A model generated the notes under the pieces. It was not told where the DNA came from, searched no databases, and was given only the letters and a program-made list of their open reading frames with translations. Shown in pieces: positions 36,604 to 43,557 of a stretch of DNA of 47,710 nt. Position 1 is the stretch's first letter, and every line of letters starts with the position of its first letter. Made by a program: the position numbers and the translations under genes. The stretch lies in the IMG/VR virus record IMGVR_UViG_3300036888_000014, positions 1-47,710 of that record; one strand, written 5' to 3'. Origin of the DNA: a virus.

Positions 36604-36780
36604 ATGCGTAGCGCACCAGGAAAGGCTGCAGTAGGCAGTGTCTCGGGAGGATGTTGCCTACTGTGGCTTGTGGTGATCGCAGTGCGCATCCTCTCGTTGA
36701 TCTGGGCGATCGAAGGACTAGCGGCTACGCCTGCGCAGCATGTTGTCCTTAGCGTCCTGGCGATCGTGTTCCTATGGTAA
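36604..36780 (+). CDS. Small membrane protein, 58 residues
   Basis: A frame beginning at ATG 36604 behind a strong AAGGAGG site. After a polar start (M-R-S-A-P-G-K-A-A) it has two hydrophobic spans, about residues 16-36 and 41-58, and ends at the membrane (V-F-L-W). Function unknown. Confidence 0.6.
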   Translation: MRSAPGKAAVGSVSGGCCLLWLVVIAVRILSLIWAIEGLAATPAQHVVLSVLAIVFLW

Positions 36781-36784
36781 TGAA

Positions 36785-37021
36785 ATGGCTTCTGTAATCG
36801 TTCGTCCCGTTGTACCTGATCCGCCCCCTGAGTACGTCCTTACACTGTCTAGGGATGAGGCGCAAGCGTTGCTCGAGCTGACATACTGCATAGGTGGTCC
36901 CCCGAGCGGGCCTCGCGGATTCTTCACAGATAGCCCAGATTCTCTTTTCGAGGTTCTGACTTCTGTGGGTCTCAAGCGTTCGTCGTCTAAGGCTCCGTGT
37001 CATGGCGTGGTAACTTTCTGA
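36785..37021 (+). CDS. Small hypothetical protein, 78 residues
   Basis: Starts M-A-S-V-I-V-R-P-V four bases after the previous stop. Contains Y-V-L-T-L-S-R-D-E-A-Q-A-L-L-E-L and S-L-F-E-V-L-T-S-V-G-L. The strand, helix and Pro/Gly loop layout resembles small regulatory phage proteins. Not recognised. Confidence 0.55.
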   Translation: MASVIVRPVVPDPPPEYVLTLSRDEAQALLELTYCIGGPPSGPRGFFTDSPDSLFEVLTSVGLKRSSSKAPCHGVVTF

Positions 37022-37221
37022 TGTTCAACCATAACGCGCGTCGGCTTACGAAGCTAGTAACGGATATCCTGCCGCAGTTCGTGAACGTCCTGAATCAGCA
37101 AGTAGAGATCAACCTATTGCTATCGCATAGGCTCGAAGTGTTGGAGGCTCGCGCTGGGCAACTCCTTCCTCCTGATCCTGCTTGTGACTGCCAAGGCCAT
37201 ATGGAGGCTTGTGATCCCTAA
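37021..37221 (+). CDS. Small coiled-coil protein, 66 residues
   Basis: ATG at 37021 overlaps the previous stop as TGATG. It is helical with L-L-S-H-R-L-E-V-L-E-A-R-A, and a C-terminal C-D-C-Q-G-H-M-E-A-C. The next two genes have the same small coiled-coil character, which suggests related genes. Confidence 0.55.
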   Translation: MFNHNARRLTKLVTDILPQFVNVLNQQVEINLLLSHRLEVLEARAGQLLPPDPACDCQGHMEACDP

Positions 37222-37457
37222 TGAGTGCTGCAGAACAACGCGAACTCGAACGTGAGCGTAGGAAGCGAATCGACAAGGAGATCGAGGATGCTGAGCAAGC
37301 TGAGAAGCGTGCGCAAGTCAATCCAGCCGAGGTTCGCGTTGCTAAGGAATTCTTCGGCTCATTCGACAACGCGCTCGTTGTATTGCAAAAGCTCATCAGT
37401 CGCGTAGAAGCTCTCGAAGCGAAAGCAGTAAAGCGCAAGCCAACGTTTGTACCATGA
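37221..37457 (+). CDS. Small coiled-coil protein, 78 residues
   Basis: TAATG overlap with the previous gene. Highly charged helix (R-E-L-E-R-E-R-R-K-R-I-D-K-E-I-E) followed by L-I-S-R-V-E-A-L-E-A-K-A. Function unknown. Confidence 0.6.
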   Translation: MSAAEQRELERERRKRIDKEIEDAEQAEKRAQVNPAEVRVAKEFFGSFDNALVVLQKLISRVEALEAKAVKRKPTFVP

Positions 37458-37690
37458 AATTCGACGAACTAACCCGCGCGATGGACGATGCTGCTGATGC
37501 TCAACGTCGCACACGACATGTTGCTGAGGAGCTTCGTCTACAGAAGACGGAGATCGAATTGCTGCGCGATTCTCTGACGCGAGTAACCCATCTCTTCGAT
37601 GAAGTCACGCGTAAGATCGGAGAGCGCATGACTGAGCTAGAGACAGCGTTTACCTACATGCAAGATAGCGCCGAAGGAGGCCCGTGGTGA
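37454..37690 (+). CDS. Small coiled-coil protein, 78 residues
   Basis: ATGA overlap with the previous gene. Continuous heptad-like pattern (T-E-I-E-L-L-R-D-S-L-T-R-V-T-H-L-F) over most of its length. Function unknown. Confidence 0.6.
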   Translation: MKFDELTRAMDDAADAQRRTRHVAEELRLQKTEIELLRDSLTRVTHLFDEVTRKIGERMTELETAFTYMQDSAEGGPW

Positions 37691-37878
37691 GTAAGACGTA
37701 TATCGAGATCGAGCGTGACTGTGAAACTCTCGACGAACTACGAGCGTTTCTAGATCAGGTCAGCTTCATACAGAGTAGCTACGCCATCGACGATCTTGCA
37801 GTCACTGTCGCTGGGAACACGATGACGAAGAAGTCACCCGTAGCACTTCGTGCTTACTGGTCTGAGAAGCTCTACTGA
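37687..37878 (+). CDS. Small hypothetical protein, 63 residues
   Basis: GTG at 37687 overlaps the previous stop as GTGA and lies six bases after GAAGGAGG, so it is preferred over the GTG at 37684. Sequence: S-K-T-Y-I-E-I-E-R-D-C-E-T-L-D-E-L-R-A-F, a strand-helix layout. Not recognised. Confidence 0.55.
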   Translation: MSKTYIEIERDCETLDELRAFLDQVSFIQSSYAIDDLAVTVAGNTMTKKSPVALRAYWSEKLY

Positions 37879-37925
37879 TGGCCGCCCAGGAACCCGCGCC
37901 CGCACCTTGCATGTAGCTGATACTG

Positions 37926-38102
37926 ATGCCTAAGTATCGCGTCAAGTTTGCACGTCATCAGGAGGCTTTTATTGAGATCGAAGCCGAGGATGAGTGTGCA
38001 GCATGGGATACTCGCGTACGCCCGCAAGAGCGCGATTGGGATTCGTTCGGTTACGAGATCGATGATGTTGTACTGTTAGAGGATGATGATGCCGAAGCGT
38101 AG
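37926..38102 (+). CDS. Small acidic protein, 58 residues (DpnD-like pattern)
   Basis: Y-R-V-K-F-A-R-H-Q-E-A-F-I-E-I-E-A-E-D-E-C-A-A-W is the strand-strand-helix layout of DpnD/PcfM-like small proteins, also seen at 26618 on the other strand. Acidic end (L-L-E-D-D-D-A-E-A). It overlaps the next gene by 20 bases. Confidence 0.5.
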   Translation: MPKYRVKFARHQEAFIEIEAEDECAAWDTRVRPQERDWDSFGYEIDDVVLLEDDDAEA

Positions 38103-38397
38103 AGCCGAAGGAAACGTTCCTGAGCCCTCGTGGGATGAGCAGCCTGTGCCTGCAGAGCCACAGCCGCAGCCTAACGCGATCCAGCCGCAGCCTGCTCCTG
38201 AGAACTGGAACTTGGCGCCCCTCGGTGGTGGCGGGGTGCTCGTTCAAATCAGAATGATCAACGGGGTCCACTTTAGCTTTCTTCCTCAAGAGCTAGCATT
38301 GCAGGTCGCTGACGGACTGAAGACGCTCGCTGGTGGTACATCGATTCTAAGCGTGCCTGCTGCAGCGCTCAGTCAGCTTCCGCCGCTGCCTCAGTAG
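38083..38397 (+). CDS. Hypothetical protein with Pro/Gln-rich N-terminus
   Basis: 104 residues; three consecutive in-frame ATGs (38083, 38086, 38089) make the start uncertain. Residues 15-45 are Pro/Gln/Glu-rich (E-P-Q-P-Q-P-N-A-I-Q-P-Q). The rest is V-L-V-Q-I-R-M-I-N-G-V-H-F-S-F and L-A-L-Q-V-A-D-G-L-K, a small strand-helix domain. Confidence 0.55.
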   Translation: MMMPKRRAEGNVPEPSWDEQPVPAEPQPQPNAIQPQPAPENWNLAPLGGGGVLVQIRMINGVHFSFLPQELALQVADGLKTLAGGTSILSVPAAALSQLPPLPQ

Positions 38398-38399
38398 CG

Positions 38400-38765
38400 A
38401 TGGAACACGACTGTCACAATACAGTCTACACTCTCAACGAGTACCAAGATGATGCGATGCGTACGGCTGGACAAAGTGACCTCGTGTGCGCTGCGCTAGG
38501 GCTCGCTGGTGAGAGCGGGGAGTTCGCGGATGCAATCAAAAAGTTTAGGTACCACGGCCATCAACTCGACTACGCGCATCTGATCGAGGAGGTCGGGGAT
38601 GTCCTTTGGTATTGTGCGCTAGCTGCGCGTGAACTCGGTGTGACGCTCGAAGATGTAGCGCGTGAGAATAACCTCAAGTTACAGCGCAGATATCCCGAGG
38701 GCTGGGACGCTCAACGGAGTATCCATCGCGATGGCTTCGAAGTCGATAGAAGCGTGAATCGTTAG
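38400..38765 (+). CDS. MazG-like nucleotide pyrophosphohydrolase
   Basis: 121 residues. L-N-E-Y-Q-D-D-A, L-G-L-A-G-E-S-G-E-F-A-D-A-I-K-K and I-E-E-V-G-D-V-L-W-Y form the ExxE...ExxD metal-binding pattern of MazG-like all-alpha NTP pyrophosphohydrolases, which hydrolyse NTPs to NMP and PPi. In phages they tune nucleotide pools or alarmone levels. Its 3' end overlaps by four bases the end of the convergent fibre gene. Confidence 0.85.
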   Translation: MEHDCHNTVYTLNEYQDDAMRTAGQSDLVCAALGLAGESGEFADAIKKFRYHGHQLDYAHLIEEVGDVLWYCALAARELGVTLEDVARENNLKLQRRYPEGWDAQRSIHRDGFEVDRSVNR

Positions 38766-39232
38766 ACGGGCCGCATCCACATCCATTCGAGGAAGGTGTA
38801 GGCGCTCCCAGGAAACAATACTGCGCCGCCTGCAAAAGAGCTATTCGTAAAGCCTTGGATCAGATCGCCAGCGGTACACTTGATCATCCCGCTAGTTTGA
38901 GTGACGGGGTACGTTGCAACACCATCCGTAGTCTGTCCAACGCCAGCGACACGCACTATATTGGCATTCTGTTCGATGATGGCTTGGTACCATTCGACTG
39001 CAGAGCTTATATCCCATCCGACACTTATGGTCACCCAATACATGCCATTTGTGGGGGTGGTTACGCCTGCGGCTGCCCCCGTAGTACATGAACTACTTGG
39101 GTCGTAGTCCACTTCGTCGAAGGGCAGTATGTTGGTCCCCATCGCTGCATCCATAGCGCCATTCAGATACATTCTGCCATACCAAGGATTGTGGAGCATA
39201 GCCATATTGAAAAGCGTCAACGCGTCAGCCAT
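38762..39232 (-). CDS. Small fibre-type protein, possible C1q-like head
   Basis: 156 residues. N-terminal half has short helices (A-L-T-L-F-N-M-A-M-L-H-N-P-W-Y-G). The second half is beta-rich, with V-T-I-S-V-G-W-D-I, Y-P-V-T-Q-T-S-G-M-I-K-C-T-A-G-D-L-I-Q, and the end Y-T-F-L-E-W-M-W-M-R-P-V. The G-D-x-I plus aromatic end is similar to C1q/TNF-like trimeric fibre heads. It has its own promoter. Confidence 0.55.
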   Translation of the reverse strand: MADALTLFNMAMLHNPWYGRMYLNGAMDAAMGTNILPFDEVDYDPSSSCTTGAAAGVTTPTNGMYWVTISVGWDISSAVEWYQAIIEQNANIVRVAGVGQTTDGVATYPVTQTSGMIKCTAGDLIQGFTNSSFAGGAVLFPGSAYTFLEWMWMRPV

Positions 39233-39238
39233 AGTTCT

Positions 39239-39244
39239 ATGATA
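39239..39244 (-). promoter_or_regulatory. -10 box TATCAT, leaderless promoter (minus strand)
   Basis: On the minus strand TATCAT ends six bases before the ATG at 39232. Confidence 0.6.
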
Positions 39245-39252
39245 CCAGCTAG

Positions 39253-39519
39253 TTAGGTGAGAGAAGTCAGGACGCCAGATGCATAGTTGAACGTGCGTGT
39301 CGTGCCTGTGAAGGAGCCAGTGGCGTCAGCTATGGTGCTCGGCGTGCCATCCGAGTTGTATGTGAATGTCGTGGTACGGGCGCCTGCATCCTCTGAGATC
39401 AGAGTGAGCATTCCAGACGTATAGGTGAACGCGACAGCGTGCGTTCCTAAGAACTGCGTGATATGCCCAGCAACGGCTCCAGAGCCCGTTCCTGGCGCGT
39501 CCCATGTTGGAGTAGCCAT
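39253..39519 (-). CDS. Small fibre protein with YD-type repeats
   Basis: 88 residues. The N-terminal 25 residues match the start of the next, larger fibre protein (M-A-T-P, A-P, then H-I-T-Q-F-L-G-T-H-A). The rest is repeats such as F-T-Y-T-S-G-M-L-T, F-T-Y-N-S-D-G-T-P and F-N-Y-A-S-G-V-L-T, the RHS/YD strand pattern. The shared start is probably a virion-attachment or trimerisation segment. A TAACGT box lies seven bases before the ATG. Confidence 0.6.
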   Translation of the reverse strand: MATPTWDAPGTGSGAVAGHITQFLGTHAVAFTYTSGMLTLISEDAGARTTTFTYNSDGTPSTIADATGSFTGTTRTFNYASGVLTSLT

Positions 39520-39524
39520 ATACC

Positions 39525-41396
39525 TTACGTTACCTTATCGAGCGTGAGGTCGGGGTTATACTGCAAAACGCGCTGTTGAGCCATGAGGCGCACTGTGCCC
39601 TGAGTGACTTCGAGTATCTGTGTGAGTTGACCGTTGCCGAGGTAGTCGATGAGCGTATACCGTAGTGCTTCATTAGCTTCTGAGACGTCTTCGAGGATCG
39701 CGCGTACACGACCTTGTGGAGGGGTGCCGTTTGTATACGCTTGGATGTCGATGGTGCAAGGTGGCGAGGATTGTGGCTGAAACCAGGGACCAGTAATAGT
39801 TTCACCAAATGCTGCAGCGAGCCCGTCTGCAGTAGCTCCAAAGAGGAACAACGGCACTGAGATCAGCATTGGTAATAGGGAGGGAACTGGAGCAGTGATA
39901 ACTACGTGATACGTATCGCCACTCGTGAGGCCCGAAACGCTCAACGGCACAGAGAGTAGTGGTTCATTGATGATCTGTGTGTACGTGGTCAGGTTGAGGG
40001 GCGTTGCGACTGTGGCAGTCATGACGGCGTTGGCGCTAAAGGTAAACAGTCCGTTTGCTGTAGCACAACAAGTTGCACTAGCTAGATATGGAGGCATTGT
40101 AGAGGTAACGAATGGCGCGTAATCTTGCGGTGAATCGATCAGCATGACGTTCGGCTCAGTGAGGACATTCTGAATAGCGATAGTGTTCCCAGCGACACAT
40201 TGACCGAAGATGACGACTGGCGTTGATGTTGTCCCGATTGGCAGCCATTCATCGATAGCTCCTGTAGCGGCGTTGATTCGCGGGGTGTACCACATTGATT
40301 CAGTAACTGTCTCGTTATTCACGCCTGCAACGATATCTCCTGTCGAGGTCACTCCACCTACTGTGATACCGTCGTCGTTCGTTGGCAGTGAATCAGTTTG
40401 TGTCCATGCTCCAATTGTTCCGTTCGTGAATGTCGCATAGTATACGTTTGCGGTTGCTACTTCTAAGAGTGAACATGTGTCAGTGGTTGCCGTGTATCCG
40501 CCAATGTAATATAGGTAGCCATTCCTGTAAACCAGTAATCCTAGATATGCTGGTTGTGGTAATGATGGTTGTGCGATCCATGAAGTTAGACCTGTAGGTG
40601 ATACCACCGCGCTAAAGACGTTATCGTAGTAGTCGGGACCGTAAACATCCTTAGCGCCTCCAGCCATGACGACGTAGGTACCACTAGAATCCGTTACGGC
40701 ACATGACGACGGGAAGATGGTTGCTTGAGTGAGATCGGAAGTTTGTGTAAAAACAGATACTCCGCTTGGATTGCTATCGTTCAATACGCCAACGAAACAA
40801 CTGGTTTGTGCCATGTTGGCCTGGCTGATGCCTCCCATTAGAAGTACGAAACTCAAACCGTCTGTTGCCATCCCAGGAGAACGGATATTAGGTAATGTCG
40901 TTCCGATTGATGTCGATCCTAGGAGGACGGGAATAGCTCGACACGCTGGCGATCCTGCGGCGGCTGGTAGTGCGCTTGGTTGACGAAACGTATCGGGAGG
41001 CATGACGATCGTGCCGAGTGATGATCCTGTCGGTTGTCCTGCTGAATCTGCGTAGAGATCGAATTGTAGGTAAGGCGCTTGACCAATGAATCCATCGTAT
41101 GCAACATCGAGGCGATCTAGCTCGGTGCCGTTGAGTACGATCGGTATGTCCAAGAATGGATACGTTCCTGCGGCGTCTCCACTCGTTATCGTTAGTGGCA
41201 AAGGAATAACTTGCGAAATGCCTGTGGTGAGCAGTGAGGCTTGCGTTCCATACGTCAGAGGTCGCGTTCCTCCGATTAGGGCTCCATCGTAAATCATCGG
41301 CGCGGCATGCTCGCCTAAGAATTGGTTGATGTCGTCTGGGGATGCTGGAGTTGGCGTCAGTGTGTCTTGCGGTGCGTGGTAGATCGGCGTCGCCAT
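39525..41396 (-). CDS. Large tail fibre-like protein with kelch-type propeller
   Basis: 623 residues. It starts with the same short motif as the neighbouring fibre (M-A-T-P-I-Y-H-A-P, D-I-N-Q-F-L-G-E-H-A). Residues 50-150 are a beta region (G-D-A-A-G-T-Y-P-F-L-D-I-P-I-V-L-N-G). Residues about 155-430 have kelch-like blades: G-L-S-F-V-L-L-M-G-G, G-T-Y-V-V-M-A-G-G-A, G-Y-L-Y-Y-I-G-G-Y, each followed by a V-Y/V-F-x-A and a W-x-x-x-x-x-L-P step. A C-terminal region of beta and helical character follows. It is probably a receptor-binding fibre or spike. It lies outside the main tail module and in the opposite direction. Confidence 0.7.
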   Translation of the reverse strand: MATPIYHAPQDTLTPTPASPDDINQFLGEHAAPMIYDGALIGGTRPLTYGTQASLLTTGISQVIPLPLTITSGDAAGTYPFLDIPIVLNGTELDRLDVAYDGFIGQAPYLQFDLYADSAGQPTGSSLGTIVMPPDTFRQPSALPAAAGSPACRAIPVLLGSTSIGTTLPNIRSPGMATDGLSFVLLMGGISQANMAQTSCFVGVLNDSNPSGVSVFTQTSDLTQATIFPSSCAVTDSSGTYVVMAGGAKDVYGPDYYDNVFSAVVSPTGLTSWIAQPSLPQPAYLGLLVYRNGYLYYIGGYTATTDTCSLLEVATANVYYATFTNGTIGAWTQTDSLPTNDDGITVGGVTSTGDIVAGVNNETVTESMWYTPRINAATGAIDEWLPIGTTSTPVVIFGQCVAGNTIAIQNVLTEPNVMLIDSPQDYAPFVTSTMPPYLASATCCATANGLFTFSANAVMTATVATPLNLTTYTQIINEPLLSVPLSVSGLTSGDTYHVVITAPVPSLLPMLISVPLFLFGATADGLAAAFGETITGPWFQPQSSPPCTIDIQAYTNGTPPQGRVRAILEDVSEANEALRYTLIDYLGNGQLTQILEVTQGTVRLMAQQRVLQYNPDLTLDKVT

Positions 41397-41402
41397 AAAG
41401 CC

Positions 41403-41408
41403 ATTATC
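41403..41408 (-). promoter_or_regulatory. -10 box GATAAT for the fibre gene, in a divergent promoter pair
   Basis: On the minus strand GATAAT ends six bases before the ATG at 41396. The gap to the divergent HTH gene is only 37 bases, so both promoters lie within it. Confidence 0.5.
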
Positions 41409-41420
41409 TCATGAGTTCCT

Positions 41421-41426
41421 TATACT
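41421..41426 (+). promoter_or_regulatory. -10 box TATACT for the HTH gene
   Basis: TATACT ends seven bases before the ATG at 41434. It faces the GATAAT box of the fibre gene 12 bases away. Confidence 0.5.
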
Positions 41427-41433
41427 AAGAGGT

Positions 41434-41886
41434 ATGGTTGACGAGGTCGTTGTCGATATGTGGGGCGTTTCGCACGTCCAGGATATCGATCGTGCTGCGT
41501 GGTCGGCTGAGTTCATCAAGGTCACTACAGCTTACGAAAAGTCAGTCGAGCGCGAAACTAAGGTATGGCTGCAGGACGGTAAAGTCTCAGAGGCGTATAT
41601 CGAAGCAGCGCAAAATCGGTTGCAAGCGTTTTGGTTGTGGCGAGCTTGGCTGGACGTATACAACGGATTCATGGATTGGATCGCTCAAGGTCGGCAAACA
41701 AAGGATTGGCCGCCACATGCGGTGCAAATGATGCAAGTATCGTGTGCAGCGAAGTATTCTGTTGGCGCGAGTATCGCAGAACTAGCTCTGTTGTACGCCA
41801 GGAGCAGGAACACGATGCGTCGCTGGATCGTTGCTAGCGGCTATCAACTTCGAGATGGCGACGAAGTTTTCGAGCCGTATCCGTAG
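41434..41886 (+). CDS. Helix-turn-helix DNA-binding protein
   Basis: 150 residues. The N-terminal 100 are helical with Trp-rich stretches (F-W-L-W-R-A-W-L-D-V-Y). The C-terminal part, A-K-Y-S-V-G-A-S-I-A-E-L-A-L-L-Y and S-R-N-T-M-R-R-W-I-V, is a resolvase/Hin-type helix-turn-helix. It is divergent from the fibre cassette with a 37-base shared promoter region and borders the repeat-rich control region, so it is a good candidate regulator of either. Confidence 0.65.
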   Translation: MVDEVVVDMWGVSHVQDIDRAAWSAEFIKVTTAYEKSVERETKVWLQDGKVSEAYIEAAQNRLQAFWLWRAWLDVYNGFMDWIAQGRQTKDWPPHAVQMMQVSCAAKYSVGASIAELALLYARSRNTMRRWIVASGYQLRDGDEVFEPYP

Positions 41887-42014
41887 ATTGCGATGCGCTT
41901 GCGAGAAAACGGCCCCGAAAAGATGAAGTCGGCAAAACTCGTTTCCAGGAAAAGCTGGAAATGGATCGCATAACGATAGGCGCCTAGACAAGTCGGGGCA
42001 CTATGGAGTATCCT

Positions 42015-42077
42015 CTATAGCGCTCTATAGAGACGCTATAGCGACGTACAGGTCACACACCTATAGAGACGCTATAG
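42015..42077. repeat. CTATAG cluster with an exact 17-bp repeat
   Basis: CTATAG occurs at 42015, 42025, 42036, 42061, 42072 and again at 42489. CTATAGAGACGCTATAG is present exactly at 42025-42041 and 42061-42077, 36 bp apart. A 14-of-17 match lies at 34203 before the helicase. They look like binding sites for one protein. Confidence 0.6.
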
Positions 42078-42231
42078 GGAGGGCCTAGACGGGGTTCTAG
42101 GATACGCCAAGTATACTTGGAGGGCATAGTATCCTGCAGCAGTAGTGTATGTAGTACGTACAGAAAGATTTATGTGTCGCTCACTTCGTTCGCTCGGCGG
42201 CGAAAATCGCAGGCGCACGCGCGTGTAACAG

Positions 42232-42284
42232 CCTTGCTACAACATTGTTACAACCTTGCTACAACAGGCATAACATTGCGACAA
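42232..42284. repeat. 11-bp iterons, candidate replication origin
   Basis: Directly consecutive 11-base units: CCTTGCTACAA (42232), CATTGTTACAA (42243), CCTTGCTACAA (42254), then a 9-base variant (42265) and CATTGCGACAA (42274). Related words recur nearby (GTTACAG, TTGTAACG near 42552). Phased short repeats in AT-rich DNA inside the only large non-coding gap fit an iteron-type origin or a regulator array. Confidence 0.55.
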
Positions 42285-42315
42285 ACGTTACAGAGAAGAC
42301 ATATACAAGTGTCTT

Positions 42316-42348
42316 GATACACATAGTAGTATAGATACACATAGTAGT
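42316..42348. repeat. 15-bp direct repeat, period 18 bp
   Basis: GATACACATAGTAGT occurs at 42316-42330 and 42334-42348. GTAGTATA and TAGTATG words are frequent around it. Purpose unknown; part of the putative control region. Confidence 0.6.
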
Positions 42349-42750
42349 GTTATGCGACAACAGTGAGATACAGTATGTAGTATATGTAACGATCTGCTAG
42401 ACGTTGTGGCAACTATTGTGTAACAGGGGGGGGGCACTACAGATGGGGTTGTATCGAGAGTGTCAAGCTGTCGCTAGACTGCTACAATCTATAGGGCCGA
42501 GTTAGCACATAGTATGTTTTATGTGATAAATGCATGTGTAAATGTCTTTGTTGTAACGAATGTCACAGTATTGCACCAAAGTTGTAACGGTTTGGTCGCG
42601 AGAACCCCACTTTGGCGTCGCGAGAGGGGGGCAGCAAACGAGGCAGTCATACGCGCGCGCGGGCGTGGAAATTTTGCGCTACGCGCGCTCGGGCGTGGGG
42701 GTCACACCTGTAGCGCCCCCCTGTGAGTGAACAACCTCCCACAATGAACG

Positions 42751-42785
42751 AAGCTTGAATAGCCCTCCGAGTTATTCAAGTTTTT
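42751..42785 (+). terminator. Rho-independent terminator
   Basis: AAGCTTGAATAGC and GTTATTCAAGTTTTT form a stem of about 10 bp with a 7-base loop (CCTCCGA), followed by TTTTT. This is the clearest intrinsic terminator in the window. It would end a transcript from the control region, perhaps a non-coding RNA, before the 21-bp repeats. Confidence 0.8.
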
Positions 42786-42845
42786 CCCCTAATCTTGCAT
42801 ACGATACCCTCAGCGCGCGTATTCAGCGCCCCGTTTTATCGTCGC

Positions 42846-42929
42846 AACGGCTAAAGGCCATAAATCGACGGCTAGAGGCCCTTTTGGGACGGTAAAGGGC
42901 CTTTTCTTGACGGTTCGAGGGCCTCGGGG
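42846..42929. repeat. Four tandem 21-bp repeats
   Basis: Units start at 42846, 42867, 42888 and 42909, exactly 21 bp apart. Each reads (G/A)ACGG, a variable triplet, AGGGCC or AAGGCC, then a T-rich end in the middle two. A 21-bp period is two helical turns, so a protein would meet all copies on one face of the DNA. Confidence 0.65.
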
Positions 42930-42944
42930 CACCATCCGCCTCGC

Positions 42945-42962
42945 TGCCTGCGGCAGCAGGCA
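42945..42962 (+). other. Strong hairpin upstream of the HNH gene
   Basis: TGCCTGC, loop GGCA, GCAGGCA: a perfect 7-bp stem, extendable outward with CCGCC/GGCGG (42937-42968). No T-tract follows. It may be a terminator or a processing site. Confidence 0.5.
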
Positions 42963-43039
42963 TGGCGGGACTTTAGGGGGTGTATCGCCGTTTTGGTGGC
43001 AAGTTGGCTGCCACACTGCTGTACCACCCTTTTGCGGTG

Positions 43040-43045
43040 TAAACT
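43040..43045 (+). promoter_or_regulatory. -10 box TAAACT before an HNH gene
   Basis: TAAACT ends seven bases before the ATG at 43053. Confidence 0.5.
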
Positions 43046-43052
43046 GTCTTTT

Positions 43053-43355
43053 ATGGCGCGTTTTAGACATCCTATCGTTTATCCTGGATGCGATCCTACG
43101 TCTACAATCGAAGGTGACGCCTATCGCGCTAAATTGCTGCGCATTCAAGGCGGTAAGTGTGCGATATGCGAGAGTATCGACGTTTGCGGCGTTGACCACG
43201 ATCACGTAACGGGTACGGCGCGCGGATGGCTCTGCTCAGCTTGCAATACGCGGCTCGGATGGGCAGAACGCCGCAATAACCTCTCTCCTGAGCAGATCGA
43301 GTACCTGCGGTTTCCGCCCTCCTCTTGGACTACGGGCCGCATTAGGCTCCGCTAG
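43053..43355 (+). CDS. HNH endonuclease, endonuclease VII-like
   Basis: 100 residues from the ATG at 43053, chosen for the TAAACT box; an upstream in-frame ATG at 42993 is not supported. Core: C-A-I-C-E-S, V-D-H-D-H, A-R-G-W-L-C-S-A-C-N. It lacks the usual basic N-terminal extension. It stands alone between the control region and the structured RNA region. Confidence 0.85.
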   Translation: MARFRHPIVYPGCDPTSTIEGDAYRAKLLRIQGGKCAICESIDVCGVDHDHVTGTARGWLCSACNTRLGWAERRNNLSPEQIEYLRFPPSSWTTGRIRLR

Positions 43356-43526
43356 GCCGTTTGCGGTGCCGAAGGCCCTCCTGGTAGGGGTCGAGCGATT
43401 CGCGTCTCCTGGACCCCCTGGGACGTCACGCTGGCCACGTCGCAGAGGACCGCTCATCCCAATCTCGACGGTTGCCAGTGCGTTGCCAGCAGATTGCCAC
43501 CATAACGCAGGAACCGCCAAGGTTTC

Positions 43527-43557
43527 TTGCATCTCAAGCTGGAAGAGATCGTATAGT
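43527..43557 (+). promoter_or_regulatory. Possible promoter for the structured RNA region
   Basis: TTGCAT (43527) and TATAGT (43552-43557) with a 19-base spacer. Unlike the gene promoters here, it has no start codon six bases on; transcription would begin about 43565, just before the structured segment. Confidence 0.35.

Larger units (their letters stand above)
41887..43052. other. Large non-coding control region
   Basis: About 1.17 kb without a convincing gene. It holds in order the CTATAG repeats, 11-bp iterons, an 18-bp-period repeat, a nine-G run (42426-42434), a GC-rich stretch with near-repeated CGCGCGCGGGCGTGG and CGCGCGCTCGGGCGTGG words (42650-42705), an intrinsic terminator, a four-copy 21-bp repeat and a strong hairpin. 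A 70-codon frame at 42514 has no start signals and overlaps the GC-rich repeats, so it is not called. Confidence 0.6.

Noticed and set aside
42514-42726. 70-codon frame in the control region
   Set aside because: No ribosome site or -10 box, and it crosses GC-rich repeats with unusual composition.
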